Of a DNA stretch of 64,000 nt, positions 16,068 through 25,344 are shown one piece after another. This DNA comes from an uncultured Acidobacteriia bacterium (GTDB lineage: Bacteria > Acidobacteriota > Terriglobia > Bryobacterales > Bryobacteraceae), in contig CAIYVZ010000061.1 in NCBI GenBank assembly GCA_903929755.1, forward strand, positions 1 through 64,000, given 5' to 3'. The notes beneath the pieces were generated by a model. The model saw only the letters and a program-made list of their open reading frames with translations. It was not told the DNA's origin and did not search any database. The position numbers and the translations under genes are program-made. The first letter of the stretch is position 1; the number at the start of each line of letters is the position of its first letter.

Positions 16068-17108
16068 ATGGCTGCTCGCAAAAAATTACCCTCACGCCCC
16101 AGCATTACAGGCGTAAACCCTGAAGCCGCGATTACAGGTGGCGAACTTTATATCCACGGCAACGGCCTGAGCGCCGGGTCGGAGACGTCGCGCCCCGTAG
16201 TGATGATCGGCGATGTGGCGGCGCATCCGATGATCGGCTCGGACTCTCTGCTGGTAGTGAAAGTTCCGGACGGCGCTTCGGCGGGCGATCTGGTGGTGGG
16301 CGAAGGCGAAGGCGCGAGCCAGGTCTGGAGCTGCGACATCGGCATCACCATCGCGGAGAACCTGCACCCCGTTACGAGCCCTGCCGTTGACACCTTTGGC
16401 AATATCTACACAACCTTCTCGGGTTCCCGCGGGCAGAAGGTCCCTGTCGCCGTTTACCGCATTGACCTGAATTTCAACCTCCGGCCGTTCCTGAATGACC
16501 TGATGAACGCCACCGCCATCGCGGTGGGCGCCGATGGACTGATCTATATCTCCAGCCGCTTCGACGGCATCGTCTATCAGGTAACCCCAGCGGGCAATAT
16601 GAGCGTTTTCGTGGAGGGCATGGGGGTTGCGACCGGCATGTGCTTCGACGAACAGGGCAATTTGTACGTGGGCGACCGGTCCGGAACCATTTTCAAGGTG
16701 GAACCGAACCGTCAGATTTATGTGTACGCTACGCTGGAGCCGTCAATCTCGGCGTATCACCTGGCGTGGGGACCGGATCAGCATCTGTATGTGACCGGGC
16801 CGACAACCTCCAGCTACGATTCGGTGTACCGTATTGCCTCAAACGGGGATGTGGAAACGTTCTATCGTGGCCTGGGTCGGCCGCAGGGCATGACCTTTGA
16901 CGTGGACGGGAATCTGTACGTGGCGGCTTCGTGGGCCGGACGCAAGGGCGTGATGAAGATTACGCCGACCAGAGAGGTTTCACATTTCCTTTCGGGCCCC
17001 GGCATTGTAGGTCTGGCGTTTCTACCTTCACGCGCCATGATTGTGGCGACGACGAACGCGATCCACCGGGTGGACGTGGGCGTTCGCGGCTACCAGACGA
17101 CGGTCTAA
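16068..17108 (+). CDS. IPT/TIG plus NHL-type beta-propeller protein
   Basis: A 346-residue protein. Residues 10-95 look like an IPT/TIG immunoglobulin-like fold (PSITGVNPEAAITGGELYIH; then DLVVGEGEG). Residues 105-340 are repeated propeller blades of the NHL/SMP-30 type (AIAVGADGLIYISSRFDGIV; TGMCFDEQGNLYVGDRSGTI; QGMTFDVDGNLYVAASWAG). I see no classical signal peptide: the N-terminus is basic (MAARKKLPSR). It may bind a ligand or polymer. No catalytic motif is evident. It sits between pgpA and cinA in the same direction. Confidence 0.75.
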   Translation: MAARKKLPSRPSITGVNPEAAITGGELYIHGNGLSAGSETSRPVVMIGDVAAHPMIGSDSLLVVKVPDGASAGDLVVGEGEGASQVWSCDIGITIAENLHPVTSPAVDTFGNIYTTFSGSRGQKVPVAVYRIDLNFNLRPFLNDLMNATAIAVGADGLIYISSRFDGIVYQVTPAGNMSVFVEGMGVATGMCFDEQGNLYVGDRSGTIFKVEPNRQIYVYATLEPSISAYHLAWGPDQHLYVTGPTTSSYDSVYRIASNGDVETFYRGLGRPQGMTFDVDGNLYVAASWAGRKGVMKITPTREVSHFLSGPGIVGLAFLPSRAMIVATTNAIHRVDVGVRGYQTTV

Positions 17109-17123
17109 CCTTAGGCAACCAAA

Positions 17124-18359
17124 ATGAAGAACGCCGAGATCATTGCAGTCGGGTCGGAGATGCTGACTCCGACTCGTGTGGATACGAATTCTCTGTGGCT
17201 GACCGACAAGCTGAATAATCTTGGCGTGGAAGTGGTGGCTAAGTACGTGATTGGCGACGATCGGGAACGGCTCTCCCTGACGGTCCGCCAGGCGCTGGCT
17301 TCTTCCGATTTTGTGTTGATTTCGGGAGGCCTGGGCCCGACGGAAGACGACGTGACCCGCGATTCCGTAGCGCTGGCTCTGTCTCGGGAGCAGGAGTTCC
17401 ACGCGCCGATTTCCGATGCCATTGAAGCACGGTTTCGGAAGATGAACCGGGTGATGCCGGAGATCAACAAGCGGCAGGCGATGGTGATTCAGGGGGCCGA
17501 GATCCTTTCCAACGACCGAGGTACGGCGCCAGGGCAATGGATCGAGGTGGGCGGCAAGGTGGTAGTGATCCTGCCCGGGCCTCCGCACGAACTGAAATCG
17601 ATGTTTGAGCGCGAATGTCTGCCGCGGCTGGAACAATTGCTGCCTAAGGTGGCGATTCGGACTCTGGAGTTGCGGATTTCGGGGATGTCGGAGTCGGAAC
17701 TGGACCAGACGATCTCTCCGATCTACAAGAAGTACGATAATCCGGTAACGACGGTGCTGGCGCATAACGGCGACATGCAGGTCCATTTCCGCGCTCGCTG
17801 CCAGACAGTGGAAGCGGCGGAAGCGCTGCTCGCCGAGGTAGGCACGCAAGTAGATGCGGTTCTGGGTGAACGAATTTACTCGCGAACCGGTAAGCCCCTG
17901 GAAAGGGTGATCGGTGAGAAGTTGGTTTCTAAGGGCCAGACTCTCGTGGTTGCGGAAAGCGCCACTGGCGGTGGCCTCGCGGAACGGATTACCAGTACGC
18001 CGGGAAGTTCCGCTTACTTTGTGGGTGGTTTCGTAACGTATACGCGCCGGATGAAGACGCTGTTTCTGGGGGTTCCGGAAGAACTACTGGCGCAGCATGG
18101 AGCCGTGAGTAAAGAGACGGCTCAAGCCATGGCGGAAGGTGCCAGAGCGAAGACCGGGGCTGACTGGGCGCTGGCCATCACGGGCAACGCAGGCCCGACA
18201 ACGGACGGCGACGAAGCTCCGGTGGGAACCATTTACGTTGCCTTGGCGGGGCCCGAAGGCACGGAAGTAAATCACAGGGTGTGGGCGGCGAATGACCGGC
18301 AGCGCGTGCGGGCGTTTGCCGGACAGATGGCGCTGGACATGTTGAACCGGAAGCTGTAG
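17124..18359 (+). CDS. cinA: CinA-family protein (NMN amidase)
   Basis: A 411-residue two-domain protein. Residues 1-170 are the MoCF-like/COG1058 domain (AEIIAVGSEMLTPTRVDTNS, LISGGLGPTEDDVTRD, VVVILPGPPHELKSMFE). Residues 255-411 are the CinA C-terminal nicotinamide-nucleotide amidohydrolase domain (LVVAESATGGGLAERITSTP, YTRRMKTLFLGVPEELL, ALAITGNAGPTTDGDEAPVG). In other bacteria it recycles NMN, and in Gram-positives it is linked to competence. Full length with no lesion. Confidence 0.95.
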   Translation: MKNAEIIAVGSEMLTPTRVDTNSLWLTDKLNNLGVEVVAKYVIGDDRERLSLTVRQALASSDFVLISGGLGPTEDDVTRDSVALALSREQEFHAPISDAIEARFRKMNRVMPEINKRQAMVIQGAEILSNDRGTAPGQWIEVGGKVVVILPGPPHELKSMFERECLPRLEQLLPKVAIRTLELRISGMSESELDQTISPIYKKYDNPVTTVLAHNGDMQVHFRARCQTVEAAEALLAEVGTQVDAVLGERIYSRTGKPLERVIGEKLVSKGQTLVVAESATGGGLAERITSTPGSSAYFVGGFVTYTRRMKTLFLGVPEELLAQHGAVSKETAQAMAEGARAKTGADWALAITGNAGPTTDGDEAPVGTIYVALAGPEGTEVNHRVWAANDRQRVRAFAGQMALDMLNRKL

Positions 18360-18377
18360 TGGCTATTTCCCGTTCCT

Positions 18378-18409
18378 GGGTTTAGGGTTTTTTGGGTTTA
18401 GCGTTTTTT
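18378..18409. repeat. 16-bp near-perfect tandem duplication
   Basis: GGGTTTAGGGTTTTTT is followed directly by GGGTTTAGCGTTTTTT (one mismatch). The duplication spans the stop codon of the small minus-strand gene at 18398-18586 and may have created or moved its 3' end. Confidence 0.75.
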
Positions 18410-18586
18410 GGTTTTATCCAGGTCGAGACGGGTAATGATGACGTTGTCGTCCGCGTTCAGTTCCCTGGTGCCGTCTTCAAGGAAGCCGGTGTCGCCTTCT
18501 TCGCCTAAGAGCCACCAGCGGAACAGGGCGACCCCAAGGACAAAAAACGGCGCGCTGACGACAATGATGATCGCTGTGTGGTCCAT
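18398..18586 (-). CDS. Small single-helix membrane protein
   Basis: A 62-residue frame with one clear transmembrane helix at residues 5-26 (AIIIVVSAPFFVLGVALFRW) and an acidic, then basic, cytoplasmic tail (GDTGFLEDGTRELNADDN, LDLDKTKKR). No family recognised and no strong Shine-Dalgarno sequence seen. The amino-acid composition is protein-like. The 3' end falls in a tandem duplication. Confidence 0.5.
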   Translation of the reverse strand: MDHTAIIIVVSAPFFVLGVALFRWWLLGEEGDTGFLEDGTRELNADDNVIITRLDLDKTKKR

Positions 18587-18640
18587 AGAAAATCAAATCG
18601 CGATAGACCGGCTGATTGTAACGCACAAAAGAGCACGCAC

Positions 18641-18674
18641 GAAGGCGGCCGGACTGTGAGGTCCGGCCGCCTTC
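18641..18674 (-). terminator. Hairpin after the TonB receptor gene
   Basis: A perfect 14-bp stem (GAAGGCGGCCGGAC with GTCCGGCCGCCTTC) has a 6-base loop. On the minus strand it is followed by a short CTCTTTT. It lies 32 bases past the receptor's stop. The T-run is weak, but the stem is strong. Confidence 0.75.
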
Positions 18675-18705
18675 CGTTGTGAGGATGTAGCTTGTCAGGC
18701 CCCGA

Positions 18706-21700
18706 TCAGAAGTCGTAACGCAGGGCAAGCTGCATCGTTCTGGAGGATCCGGAACTCGTTTGCGTTCCCAGCGTCTGGCTGAACTTGCCGAATGTTGCGG
18801 GCGTGTTGATGTTCAGGTTGGCCGCTGCGAAACCGAAGTTGGTGTGGTTGAACAGATTGTAGGCTTCGGCCCGGAACTGGACAGCGCTCTTCTCGGTAAC
18901 GCGGAATTTCTTGACGAGCGATGCGTCGGTCTCGTAGAAACCCGGATTCCGGAAGACGTTGCGACCCGAATTGCCGATCTGGAAGGCGTCAGGATAACCA
19001 AACTGGGCTACCTGAGCGGGGGTAAAGTAGTAGACGCCGTCGCCACGGGGTTCGACAACTCCGATGTTACGGTCGGTGCCGCTGTAGTTGGCGTAACTAC
19101 TGCCAACGCCGCTGACAGCTGTGGTGGCACGCTGTGAGCTAACGGAGAACGGTTGACCGGACTGGGCAATCTGTAACGCTCCAACCTGCCAGCCACCGAT
19201 CATGGTGTCGAGCAAGCGGGGCATGTTGCCGCCGAACTTCTGGCCCCGGCCAAACGGGACAGTGTAGAAAGCGGTCGCGTTGAGGGAGTGCGGCCGGTCG
19301 AAATCGCTGCGAGCGCGATTCAGGCTCAGGTTGTAGCTATCGATGGGAGTGGTGAAACCATTACCTTCCGCTGAGATATTGTCCATGCTCTTGGACCAGG
19401 TATAGTTGACCCCGAACTGAATGGCACCGGCGGTGCGGCGGAGACTCATCTGCAGGGAGTGGTAGTTGGAGCGGCCATTATTCGTTCCTGCAACAACCTG
19501 AGTGAACTGCGGGTAGTTGCGGAAATAATAGTTTGAGACTCCGGCATTGGCGTATCTGGAGTTGTTAGCCGAGTTGCCTGTGACATCGAGAGTGTTGACG
19601 ATGGTACCCACACGGCCCTGTGAAATATTGGTGGCCCCAACGGTGCTGATCGCGCTGGCGGCGGTGCCATAGAGCCGCACAAACAGGTTGTTGGCGGAAA
19701 CGTTAGCGGGTGTATTCAGGTTGGCGGCGAGTTCGCGGAAGTCGGTCTGGAACGCGCCATAGATGCGGGGCTGGTTCACGTCGACATCCATGAAGAGTTT
19801 CACGCCGCTGTTTGCGACGTAACCGGCCTGGAGAATCAGGTTGCGGGCGAGTTCGCGCTGCACATTGAGCGCCCAGCTCATGACATATCCCGACTTGAGA
19901 TCCGGATTTGCCAGGTAGAGGCTGGTAGAGCGAGTGGTTGGCAAAGTCAGCAGAGGAGCCGCAGGCTGTGCCGGGAGCGGATACTTATCGCTGTAGCGAA
20001 TATCCGACCCGCTTGTTTGGTTAGGGAAGGTCTGGGTATTGGCAGAGAAGCCAGGCGTTGCCGCATCGATGCTGTTGAAGGCTGCGCCGACAGTGCGATC
20101 GTAGAAAACGCCCCAGTTGCCGCGAATAGCCGTCTTGCCGTCACCCCTGGGATCGTACGCGAAGCCGATACGGGGCGCGATGTTGTTCCAGTCGGTGCTA
20201 TAGAGCTTGGCCTTCGGAACCACGGTCAGGTTGGACGAGGTGTAGCCAAGGCCGACCTTAGATGCCTGGTCGATGGCACCCTGGAAGCCGTCGCGCTCAT
20301 AGGGAACGCCAAAATACTCGTACCGGACGCCGAGGTTGAGAGTCAGGTTCCGCGTAACGCGCCAGTCGTCCTGGAAGAAGTAACCGCCTTCATGCAGGAT
20401 GTAATTGCGAACTTTGGGCTGACCGGAGGGGAGGTAGGTGGTGAGATCGCTGAAGTAAGTCTGGATGACGCGGTCTACGCGGCCCAGAACATCGTTATAT
20501 AGGGAATCGAAAGTGGAACGCTGCGTGGTAGACAGACCTGCCGGGCCAATTGTGGCGGGAACCGAGTTTCCATTCCCCGTACCGAAAGTCACGTTCGGGT
20601 AAACGCCCGCGCCGGAACCGGCGTAGTTGTAGCCGTATTGCGTGGTGAGGCGAATGTTGGCGCCCCCTTTAAAAGTGTGGTTACCTCGAACCATGGTGAC
20701 GTTGTCGGTAATATCATTTACCGGAGAGTTGCGGCCCTGAGTGAAGCCGCAATTGACGATGTCCGTGACCAGGTTGGTGGAAATGCAGGGACCTGCGGGG
20801 CGAGCCGGGCGATTGAACGCCACGGACGCACTCTGGTGCCCAATAGTGAATTCGTTGATCAGGGTCGGCGTGATGGTCCAGTTATCGCCAATCGCGAAGC
20901 CCCAACGGGTTCCGCCCTGAGAGCCCTGCGGCTGGCCGGGGAAGGTAGCGTCGGCGCTGTTCAGGTTATCCGTGGACTCAGTCTTGAACCAACTCCAGCG
21001 CATGAAAGCGACATTCTTTGTGTTGATGTGATAGTCACCGCGGATAGTGAACTGATCGTTGACGGCCTTGACGGGGTTGTTGAAACGGAAACCCGCCGTG
21101 TTGAGGCCATCGCCAACGTCGAAGTTGTTGGCCGTGGGAACACCGGCGTTGATCTTAGCGATGATCGGGTCCGGACCGACTTTGCGGGGGTCCGCCTGAC
21201 CGAAATTGTAGCTTTGGATGTTGCCGGCCGCGTCCTTCCAGCGGAAGATCCCGGTTTTAGCCGTTTCGGTATAGACGGTACGGTTACGGATAACTTCCTG
21301 CTGGGTACGACCACCCTGGTAGTTGCCGAAGATGAAGAATTTATTCTTCATAACGGGGCCACCGAATGAGGCGCCGAACGTATTCTGGATCAGCTTGGGA
21401 ACCGTGCCACCGGACTGGTTATTGAAAAAGTCGTTGGCATTCAGCGCAGTGTTGCGCAGGAAGTCGTAGGCGTTGCCGTGGAACTGGTTGGTGCCCGACT
21501 TGGTGATCAGTTCGACCTGACCACCTGCGCTGCGGCCGAATTCTGCCTTGCCACCCGCAGTTACGACGCGAAATTCGGCTACGGAGTCGCTGTTGTTGGC
21601 GGTGAGCGAGAGACCGAGGCGAGGTACCAGGGAGTCATTGACGTCAACACCATCGAGCTTGGAATTGTTGCTGCCCTGGCGGAGACCGTTGATGTGGGAG

Positions 21701-22296
21701 AAGGTGGAATCCTGGCCGGCGCGGACATCGATCTGAACGCCCGGCTGGAAAATAGCGAGGGCGATGGGAGAGCGACCGAGTTGGGGGAGAACCTCAATAT
21801 CGCGCAACATGACGGCGCTGGATACCTGCGAATCAGTGGTCTGTACCGTGGTGGCGCTGGCTTCAACGTTGACCGTCTCGGAAGTCTGGCCGATTTCGAG
21901 GTTGATGACCTGCGTTACCGTGCCGCTGACTGCGAGTTCAATACTCTTGACTACGGTTTTCCGAAAGCCACCCGCTTCGGCGGTAAGCGTGTAGATGCCC
22001 GGCGCGAGGCTGGGAAATACGAAACTGCCGGTGGGATCGGACGTGACTTCGGCACGAGACTGGGTGTTGTCGTTCAAGGCTTCGACGTGAGCGTTTGGAA
22101 CGACGGAGCCTGTTGGATCCTGAACGGTGCCCGAAAGCCGGGCGTTGGTGGATTGGGCCAGGGCGGATATCGCAAACGCGACGACCGCGAGAGTGGCGAT
22201 GATGGCCCGATTTGGGGTGGTTCGCTGTTGTGATACGAGGCCTGCTGGTAAGCATTGGCCGAATCGAGCCAAAAGCTCGGATGCGAAGATCTTCAT
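18706..22296 (-). CDS. Oar-like TonB-dependent receptor with regulatory-like domain
   Basis: A 1196-residue outer-membrane protein. After a signal peptide ending near SALAQ (about residue 48) comes a carboxypeptidase-regulatory-like beta-sandwich (SGTVQDPTGSVVPNAHVEAL; FVFPSLAPGIYTLTAEAGGF). It is followed by a plug region (VLPQLGRSPIALAIFQPGVQ; LDGVDVNDS) and a long beta-barrel that ends in aromatic LQLALRYDF, as barrels require. This layout is the acidobacterial Oar/TonB group, present in many copies per genome, that takes up large carbohydrates or other polymers. It has its own leader region (22297-22484) between two terminators, so it is monocistronic. Confidence 0.92.
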   Translation of the reverse strand: MKIFASELLARFGQCLPAGLVSQQRTTPNRAIIATLAVVAFAISALAQSTNARLSGTVQDPTGSVVPNAHVEALNDNTQSRAEVTSDPTGSFVFPSLAPGIYTLTAEAGGFRKTVVKSIELAVSGTVTQVINLEIGQTSETVNVEASATTVQTTDSQVSSAVMLRDIEVLPQLGRSPIALAIFQPGVQIDVRAGQDSTFSHINGLRQGSNNSKLDGVDVNDSLVPRLGLSLTANNSDSVAEFRVVTAGGKAEFGRSAGGQVELITKSGTNQFHGNAYDFLRNTALNANDFFNNQSGGTVPKLIQNTFGASFGGPVMKNKFFIFGNYQGGRTQQEVIRNRTVYTETAKTGIFRWKDAAGNIQSYNFGQADPRKVGPDPIIAKINAGVPTANNFDVGDGLNTAGFRFNNPVKAVNDQFTIRGDYHINTKNVAFMRWSWFKTESTDNLNSADATFPGQPQGSQGGTRWGFAIGDNWTITPTLINEFTIGHQSASVAFNRPARPAGPCISTNLVTDIVNCGFTQGRNSPVNDITDNVTMVRGNHTFKGGANIRLTTQYGYNYAGSGAGVYPNVTFGTGNGNSVPATIGPAGLSTTQRSTFDSLYNDVLGRVDRVIQTYFSDLTTYLPSGQPKVRNYILHEGGYFFQDDWRVTRNLTLNLGVRYEYFGVPYERDGFQGAIDQASKVGLGYTSSNLTVVPKAKLYSTDWNNIAPRIGFAYDPRGDGKTAIRGNWGVFYDRTVGAAFNSIDAATPGFSANTQTFPNQTSGSDIRYSDKYPLPAQPAAPLLTLPTTRSTSLYLANPDLKSGYVMSWALNVQRELARNLILQAGYVANSGVKLFMDVDVNQPRIYGAFQTDFRELAANLNTPANVSANNLFVRLYGTAASAISTVGATNISQGRVGTIVNTLDVTGNSANNSRYANAGVSNYYFRNYPQFTQVVAGTNNGRSNYHSLQMSLRRTAGAIQFGVNYTWSKSMDNISAEGNGFTTPIDSYNLSLNRARSDFDRPHSLNATAFYTVPFGRGQKFGGNMPRLLDTMIGGWQVGALQIAQSGQPFSVSSQRATTAVSGVGSSYANYSGTDRNIGVVEPRGDGVYYFTPAQVAQFGYPDAFQIGNSGRNVFRNPGFYETDASLVKKFRVTEKSAVQFRAEAYNLFNHTNFGFAAANLNINTPATFGKFSQTLGTQTSSGSSRTMQLALRYDF

Positions 22297-22484
22297 TTGT
22301 AGAGATTCCCTCGAAAAATTTGCACTGCCCGATGAAAGCTATTTGACAACAAGGGTAGAACAATCGGGGAGTCAAGTAAATGGGGGTGGCCATTGATAAT
22401 TTCAAGGTGCCCCATAAGAAAAATAGTTGCCAAACTGCGAAGATAAGGTACCATTCGTACCGGAAGTTCCCCGAATAAAAAATA

Positions 22485-22516
22485 AAGGCCCCAGATGCCA
22501 ACCAGCATGGGGCCTT
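22485..22516 (-). terminator. Intrinsic terminator after the FG-GAP gene
   Basis: AAGGCCCC pairs with GGGGCCTT (8 bp, loop of 16). On the minus strand it is followed by TATTTTTTATT. It separates the FG-GAP gene from the TonB receptor gene. Confidence 0.8.
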
Positions 22517-22546
22517 GATTTTAGATGATGATGAGGGCTCGGGTTG

Positions 22547-24499
22547 CTATTTCTTCCAGGCGCCCTTTTTCCCCCAGAAAACAAACGTTCCCCGGTTGAC
22601 GGAGGTAACTATGTCGATAGCTCCGTCCTTATTTAAGTCTGTCGCAATCAGGTGGGAGCCTGCCCCCGAACGATTGTGGATGAGTTCCGGGACGAATTCG
22701 GCACCGCCGGGCGCTTTCGGATTCCGGACGGTGCGGTAGACATAAAGGACAGCGGCTCCATAGGGGTCGGGGTCGGTATAGCTTTCGAGGTGGGCCCAGT
22801 GGCGCTTGCCGACGATGAAATCCGGGATTCCGTCGCCGTCGATATCGGCAAACGTAGATCCGTGAGGTTCGGAGAAGGTGACCCCGCCGGCATTTTTCGT
22901 CCACTGGTCACCCATGATGGCGTGCTCGACGAAGGTACCGTCTTTCTTCTGTTCAAACCAACTGATGCCCCAGAGGTGGGCCTGGAGGGTGGTAACGATG
23001 TCGGCAAGACCGTCGCCATTCACGTCGTAGACGGCCATTTCCGCCCCCCCGGCGCCGAAATTGGCGGGGTGGAACTTCCAGGGGCCTTCCGGTGTTGTCC
23101 CGGATGCTCCCTTGGGCGGGTGTTCGAACCAGCCGGCAGGCGCCACGATATCCATGCGGCCGTCCCCATTCACATCGCCCGCCCCGAGACCGTGGATGTT
23201 GACCGGAACCGCGTCGGGACCAGTGGGGGAGGAAACGGCGTGGACGGTCCAGGGCCCGGTGGGGTTGGCCGGATCAGGTTTGGCGTAGGCGTAGACACCG
23301 CCACCTCCGTAGACGATGGCGGGCTTGCCGTCGCCATCCATATCACGCTGCAGAACAATCTCGGTGGTGACCGAAGGCATGACCGGAAAACGGTCCCAGC
23401 GGCGGGATTCACCTTTGGGATTGATGTAGAGGTACATGGGGCGGCTGTCGGCGGCGAGAATGTCGGGCCAGCCATCGCCGTTGAAATCGGCCGCGAAGAT
23501 GACCATGGCCTGGGGGTAGGTAGTGCTGGGGTTGTAAGTATTGGCCGAGGTGAATTCGTGGCGCTCGGTGTATTGGGGGCCGAGGTAGTAGAAGGGGCCG
23601 GAGACGATGTCGGGGATGCCGTCGTGGTTGATGTCGGCGGCGGCAGCGGACCAGCCGTAGTCGAAATCGCTGAGGCGCTGCATGCGGAAGTGGCTGGAGA
23701 CCTGTTCTTCTGGCTCAATTTTGGGCTGAAGGTCGCGGGTGGAGACGTCTTTGAAGCGGACCTCGCCGGTGCCGCCTACGTAGAGAGCGATGGGGCCATA
23801 GCCGTTCTGATCGTCCGTAGTGTCCCCGCCGGGAAAACCCTGGGCTCCGTTGAGGACGGGCCGGACGATGTTGGCGTCGAGGCGAACTTCGAGGGTGTTC
23901 CAGTCGGCCTTGAGAGACGGGCCACCACGACCGGGACCGCCAGGACCGGCGGGCCCACGGCCTCGTCCACCACCAGCAGCTGCCGCGGGGGCTGGGCCGC
24001 GACCGGCGCGAGCCGGGGCGAAACCGGGGACGGGGGGATTCTGCTGGGTAGCCTGTTCGGCAAAACGATATTGGCCGCCAGCGGGTTTCAGGCGTTCGCG
24101 AGCGGTTTCTACTCCCTGGGCGTCGAGCTTGACGGCGTAGGTGGCAAGTTCGCCTTCGGTAAGCGATACATAGACGCCCTGCAACCCGGTTGCGGTCTTC
24201 TGCATGCGCATCAGAACACCGGTTTTGCAACCGGGGGCGCAGCGGAAGGAGCCGAAGAAGGCCGCGTCCTGCAGCGATTTGTCGAGGACGAGCCAGCCTC
24301 CGGAAGCCGCTTTGGGCGTACCCACGAGCTCCCCATTTTCGGCCTTCCAGTCGGCCTGGCCAACGGTTTTCAACGTGCCGAGGGCAGAACCTTTGAAGGT
24401 CCAGTCGGGGGCAAAGGTGTTGGGGGCGGCGGCGTAAAGGGCGGAGAAGATGGCCAGGGCGGCAGGGGTGGCAACCATCAAAGTTCGTTTCAGGGACAT
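22547..24499 (-). CDS. Secreted FG-GAP/VCBS repeat protein with DUF1080-like N-terminus
   Basis: A 650-residue exported protein. The signal peptide is at residues 1-25. Residues 28-250 resemble a DUF1080/concanavalin-like domain (WTFKGSALGTLKTVGQADW; CAPGCKTGVLMRMQ) interrupted by a low-complexity Gly/Ala/Pro/Arg linker near residues 165-200. Residues 275-640 are FG-GAP/VCBS repeats with calcium-loop motifs (DINHDGIPDIVSGPF, DFNGDGWPDILAAD, DMDGDGKPAIVYGGG, DVNGDGRMDIVAPAGW, DVNGDGLADIVTT, DIDGDGIPDFIVGKR, DLNKDGAIDIVTS), a seven-bladed integrin-like propeller. The same architecture recurs at 43911-45761. Extracellular carbohydrate binding or processing is likely. Confidence 0.82.
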   Translation of the reverse strand: MSLKRTLMVATPAALAIFSALYAAAPNTFAPDWTFKGSALGTLKTVGQADWKAENGELVGTPKAASGGWLVLDKSLQDAAFFGSFRCAPGCKTGVLMRMQKTATGLQGVYVSLTEGELATYAVKLDAQGVETARERLKPAGGQYRFAEQATQQNPPVPGFAPARAGRGPAPAAAAGGGRGRGPAGPGGPGRGGPSLKADWNTLEVRLDANIVRPVLNGAQGFPGGDTTDDQNGYGPIALYVGGTGEVRFKDVSTRDLQPKIEPEEQVSSHFRMQRLSDFDYGWSAAAADINHDGIPDIVSGPFYYLGPQYTERHEFTSANTYNPSTTYPQAMVIFAADFNGDGWPDILAADSRPMYLYINPKGESRRWDRFPVMPSVTTEIVLQRDMDGDGKPAIVYGGGGVYAYAKPDPANPTGPWTVHAVSSPTGPDAVPVNIHGLGAGDVNGDGRMDIVAPAGWFEHPPKGASGTTPEGPWKFHPANFGAGGAEMAVYDVNGDGLADIVTTLQAHLWGISWFEQKKDGTFVEHAIMGDQWTKNAGGVTFSEPHGSTFADIDGDGIPDFIVGKRHWAHLESYTDPDPYGAAVLYVYRTVRNPKAPGGAEFVPELIHNRSGAGSHLIATDLNKDGAIDIVTSVNRGTFVFWGKKGAWKK

Positions 24500-24557
24500 C
24501 AGCGTGTAAGCTCCGTCAGGAAGCTTATCACTTTCCAGACGGGGTTTAACCTGGATT

Positions 24558-24911
24558 TTAGGACGGTGTCTTAAGAATTGCTTTCACGGCGTCGAGACAG
24601 AGGACAGCGACGTGCTTCGATTCGTTGGAGAGGCCCCCCACCGCGTTCTCAACATCGTCTTTCGTCAGGGCGAGGAGCGCGGCTTTATCGCGCCCGAGCA
24701 GGAGTTCTGTCAGCGCGGACCCGGCGGCGATGGAGGCGGTACAACCGCGAGCCTTGTAGCGGGCTTCCGTTATGCAGCCCTCTTCAGAACGGACGGCAAG
24801 GCGGAGAATATCGCCGCAGATCGGGTTGGAGACCTCGACGGTGACGGCGGGGGGGGGAAGTTCACCCACGTTTCGGGGATTGCTGAAGTGCTCGATCAGT
24901 TCGGGACTCAT
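24558..24911 (-). CDS. NifU/IscU-like iron-sulfur scaffold protein
   Basis: A 117-residue protein starting at 24911 (MSPELIEHFSNPRNVGELPP). The three scaffold cysteines are visible: SNPICGD (Cys32), ARGCTAS (Cys57) and VLCLDA (Cys105). In this family they build a transient Fe-S cluster for delivery to apoproteins. The Asp after the first Cys (CGD) is also conserved. The frame is open further upstream, but that part is antisense to the NUDIX gene. It is divergent from the NUDIX gene with about 50 bases between starts. Confidence 0.88.
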   Translation of the reverse strand: MSPELIEHFSNPRNVGELPPPAVTVEVSNPICGDILRLAVRSEEGCITEARYKARGCTASIAAGSALTELLLGRDKAALLALTKDDVENAVGGLSNESKHVAVLCLDAVKAILKTPS

Positions 24912-24963
24912 AGTTGTGGCTCGCTGCCAGCCATTGTAGGGTGTGGGGGGAGAATTAGAGTAC

Positions 24964-25344
24964 ATGACAACGGTTGTGGCTGGAATCCTGGAGCGGGACG
25001 GGCGGATCTTGATCTGCCAGCGGAAGGCGGACCAGGCGCATCCTTTGAAATGGGAGTTCCCGGGCGGCAAGGTGGAAGCGGGGGAGGAACCGGCGGCGGC
25101 GCTGCAGCGGGAGTTGAATGAAGAGCTGGGGATTGAGGCTGGTTCGGTGCGGGAAGTGGCGCGGTACGAGTTCGCGTACCCCGAGAAGAAGCCGATTTTG
25201 CTGATCTTTCTGGCGGCGGCAGATTGGGCCGGGGAGATAGAGAACCGAATCTTCAACCGGATGGTTTGGGAAGAGAAAGCCCGGTTGGCGGAGTACGATT
25301 TCCTGGAAGGCGACATTCCGTTCCTGAAGATGGGGTTACTTTGA
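24964..25344 (+). CDS. MutT-like NUDIX hydrolase
   Basis: A 126-residue protein. The ATG at 24964 gives MTTVVAGILERDGRILICQR, the normal MutT start. The NUDIX box is complete: GGKVEAGEEPAAALQRELNE followed by ELGI, with the E-x7-RELxEE core. MutT-type enzymes clean the nucleotide pool by hydrolysing 8-oxo-dGTP or similar. The stop overlaps the start of the ThiF/MoeB gene (TTTGAGC), so both are translated together. Confidence 0.9.
   Translation: MTTVVAGILERDGRILICQRKADQAHPLKWEFPGGKVEAGEEPAAALQRELNEELGIEAGSVREVARYEFAYPEKKPILLIFLAAADWAGEIENRIFNRMVWEEKARLAEYDFLEGDIPFLKMGLL

Noticed and set aside
22652-24574. 640-residue plus-strand frame opposite the FG-GAP gene
   Set aside because: Gly/Val/Asp-rich mirror of the calcium-loop repeats; no start site or known domain. 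The opposite strand has seven clear FG-GAP repeats.
24912-25316. Extension of the NifU-like gene upstream to 25316
   Set aside because: The added 135 residues are antisense to the NUDIX hydrolase, and the scaffold family starts at the internal Met at 24911.
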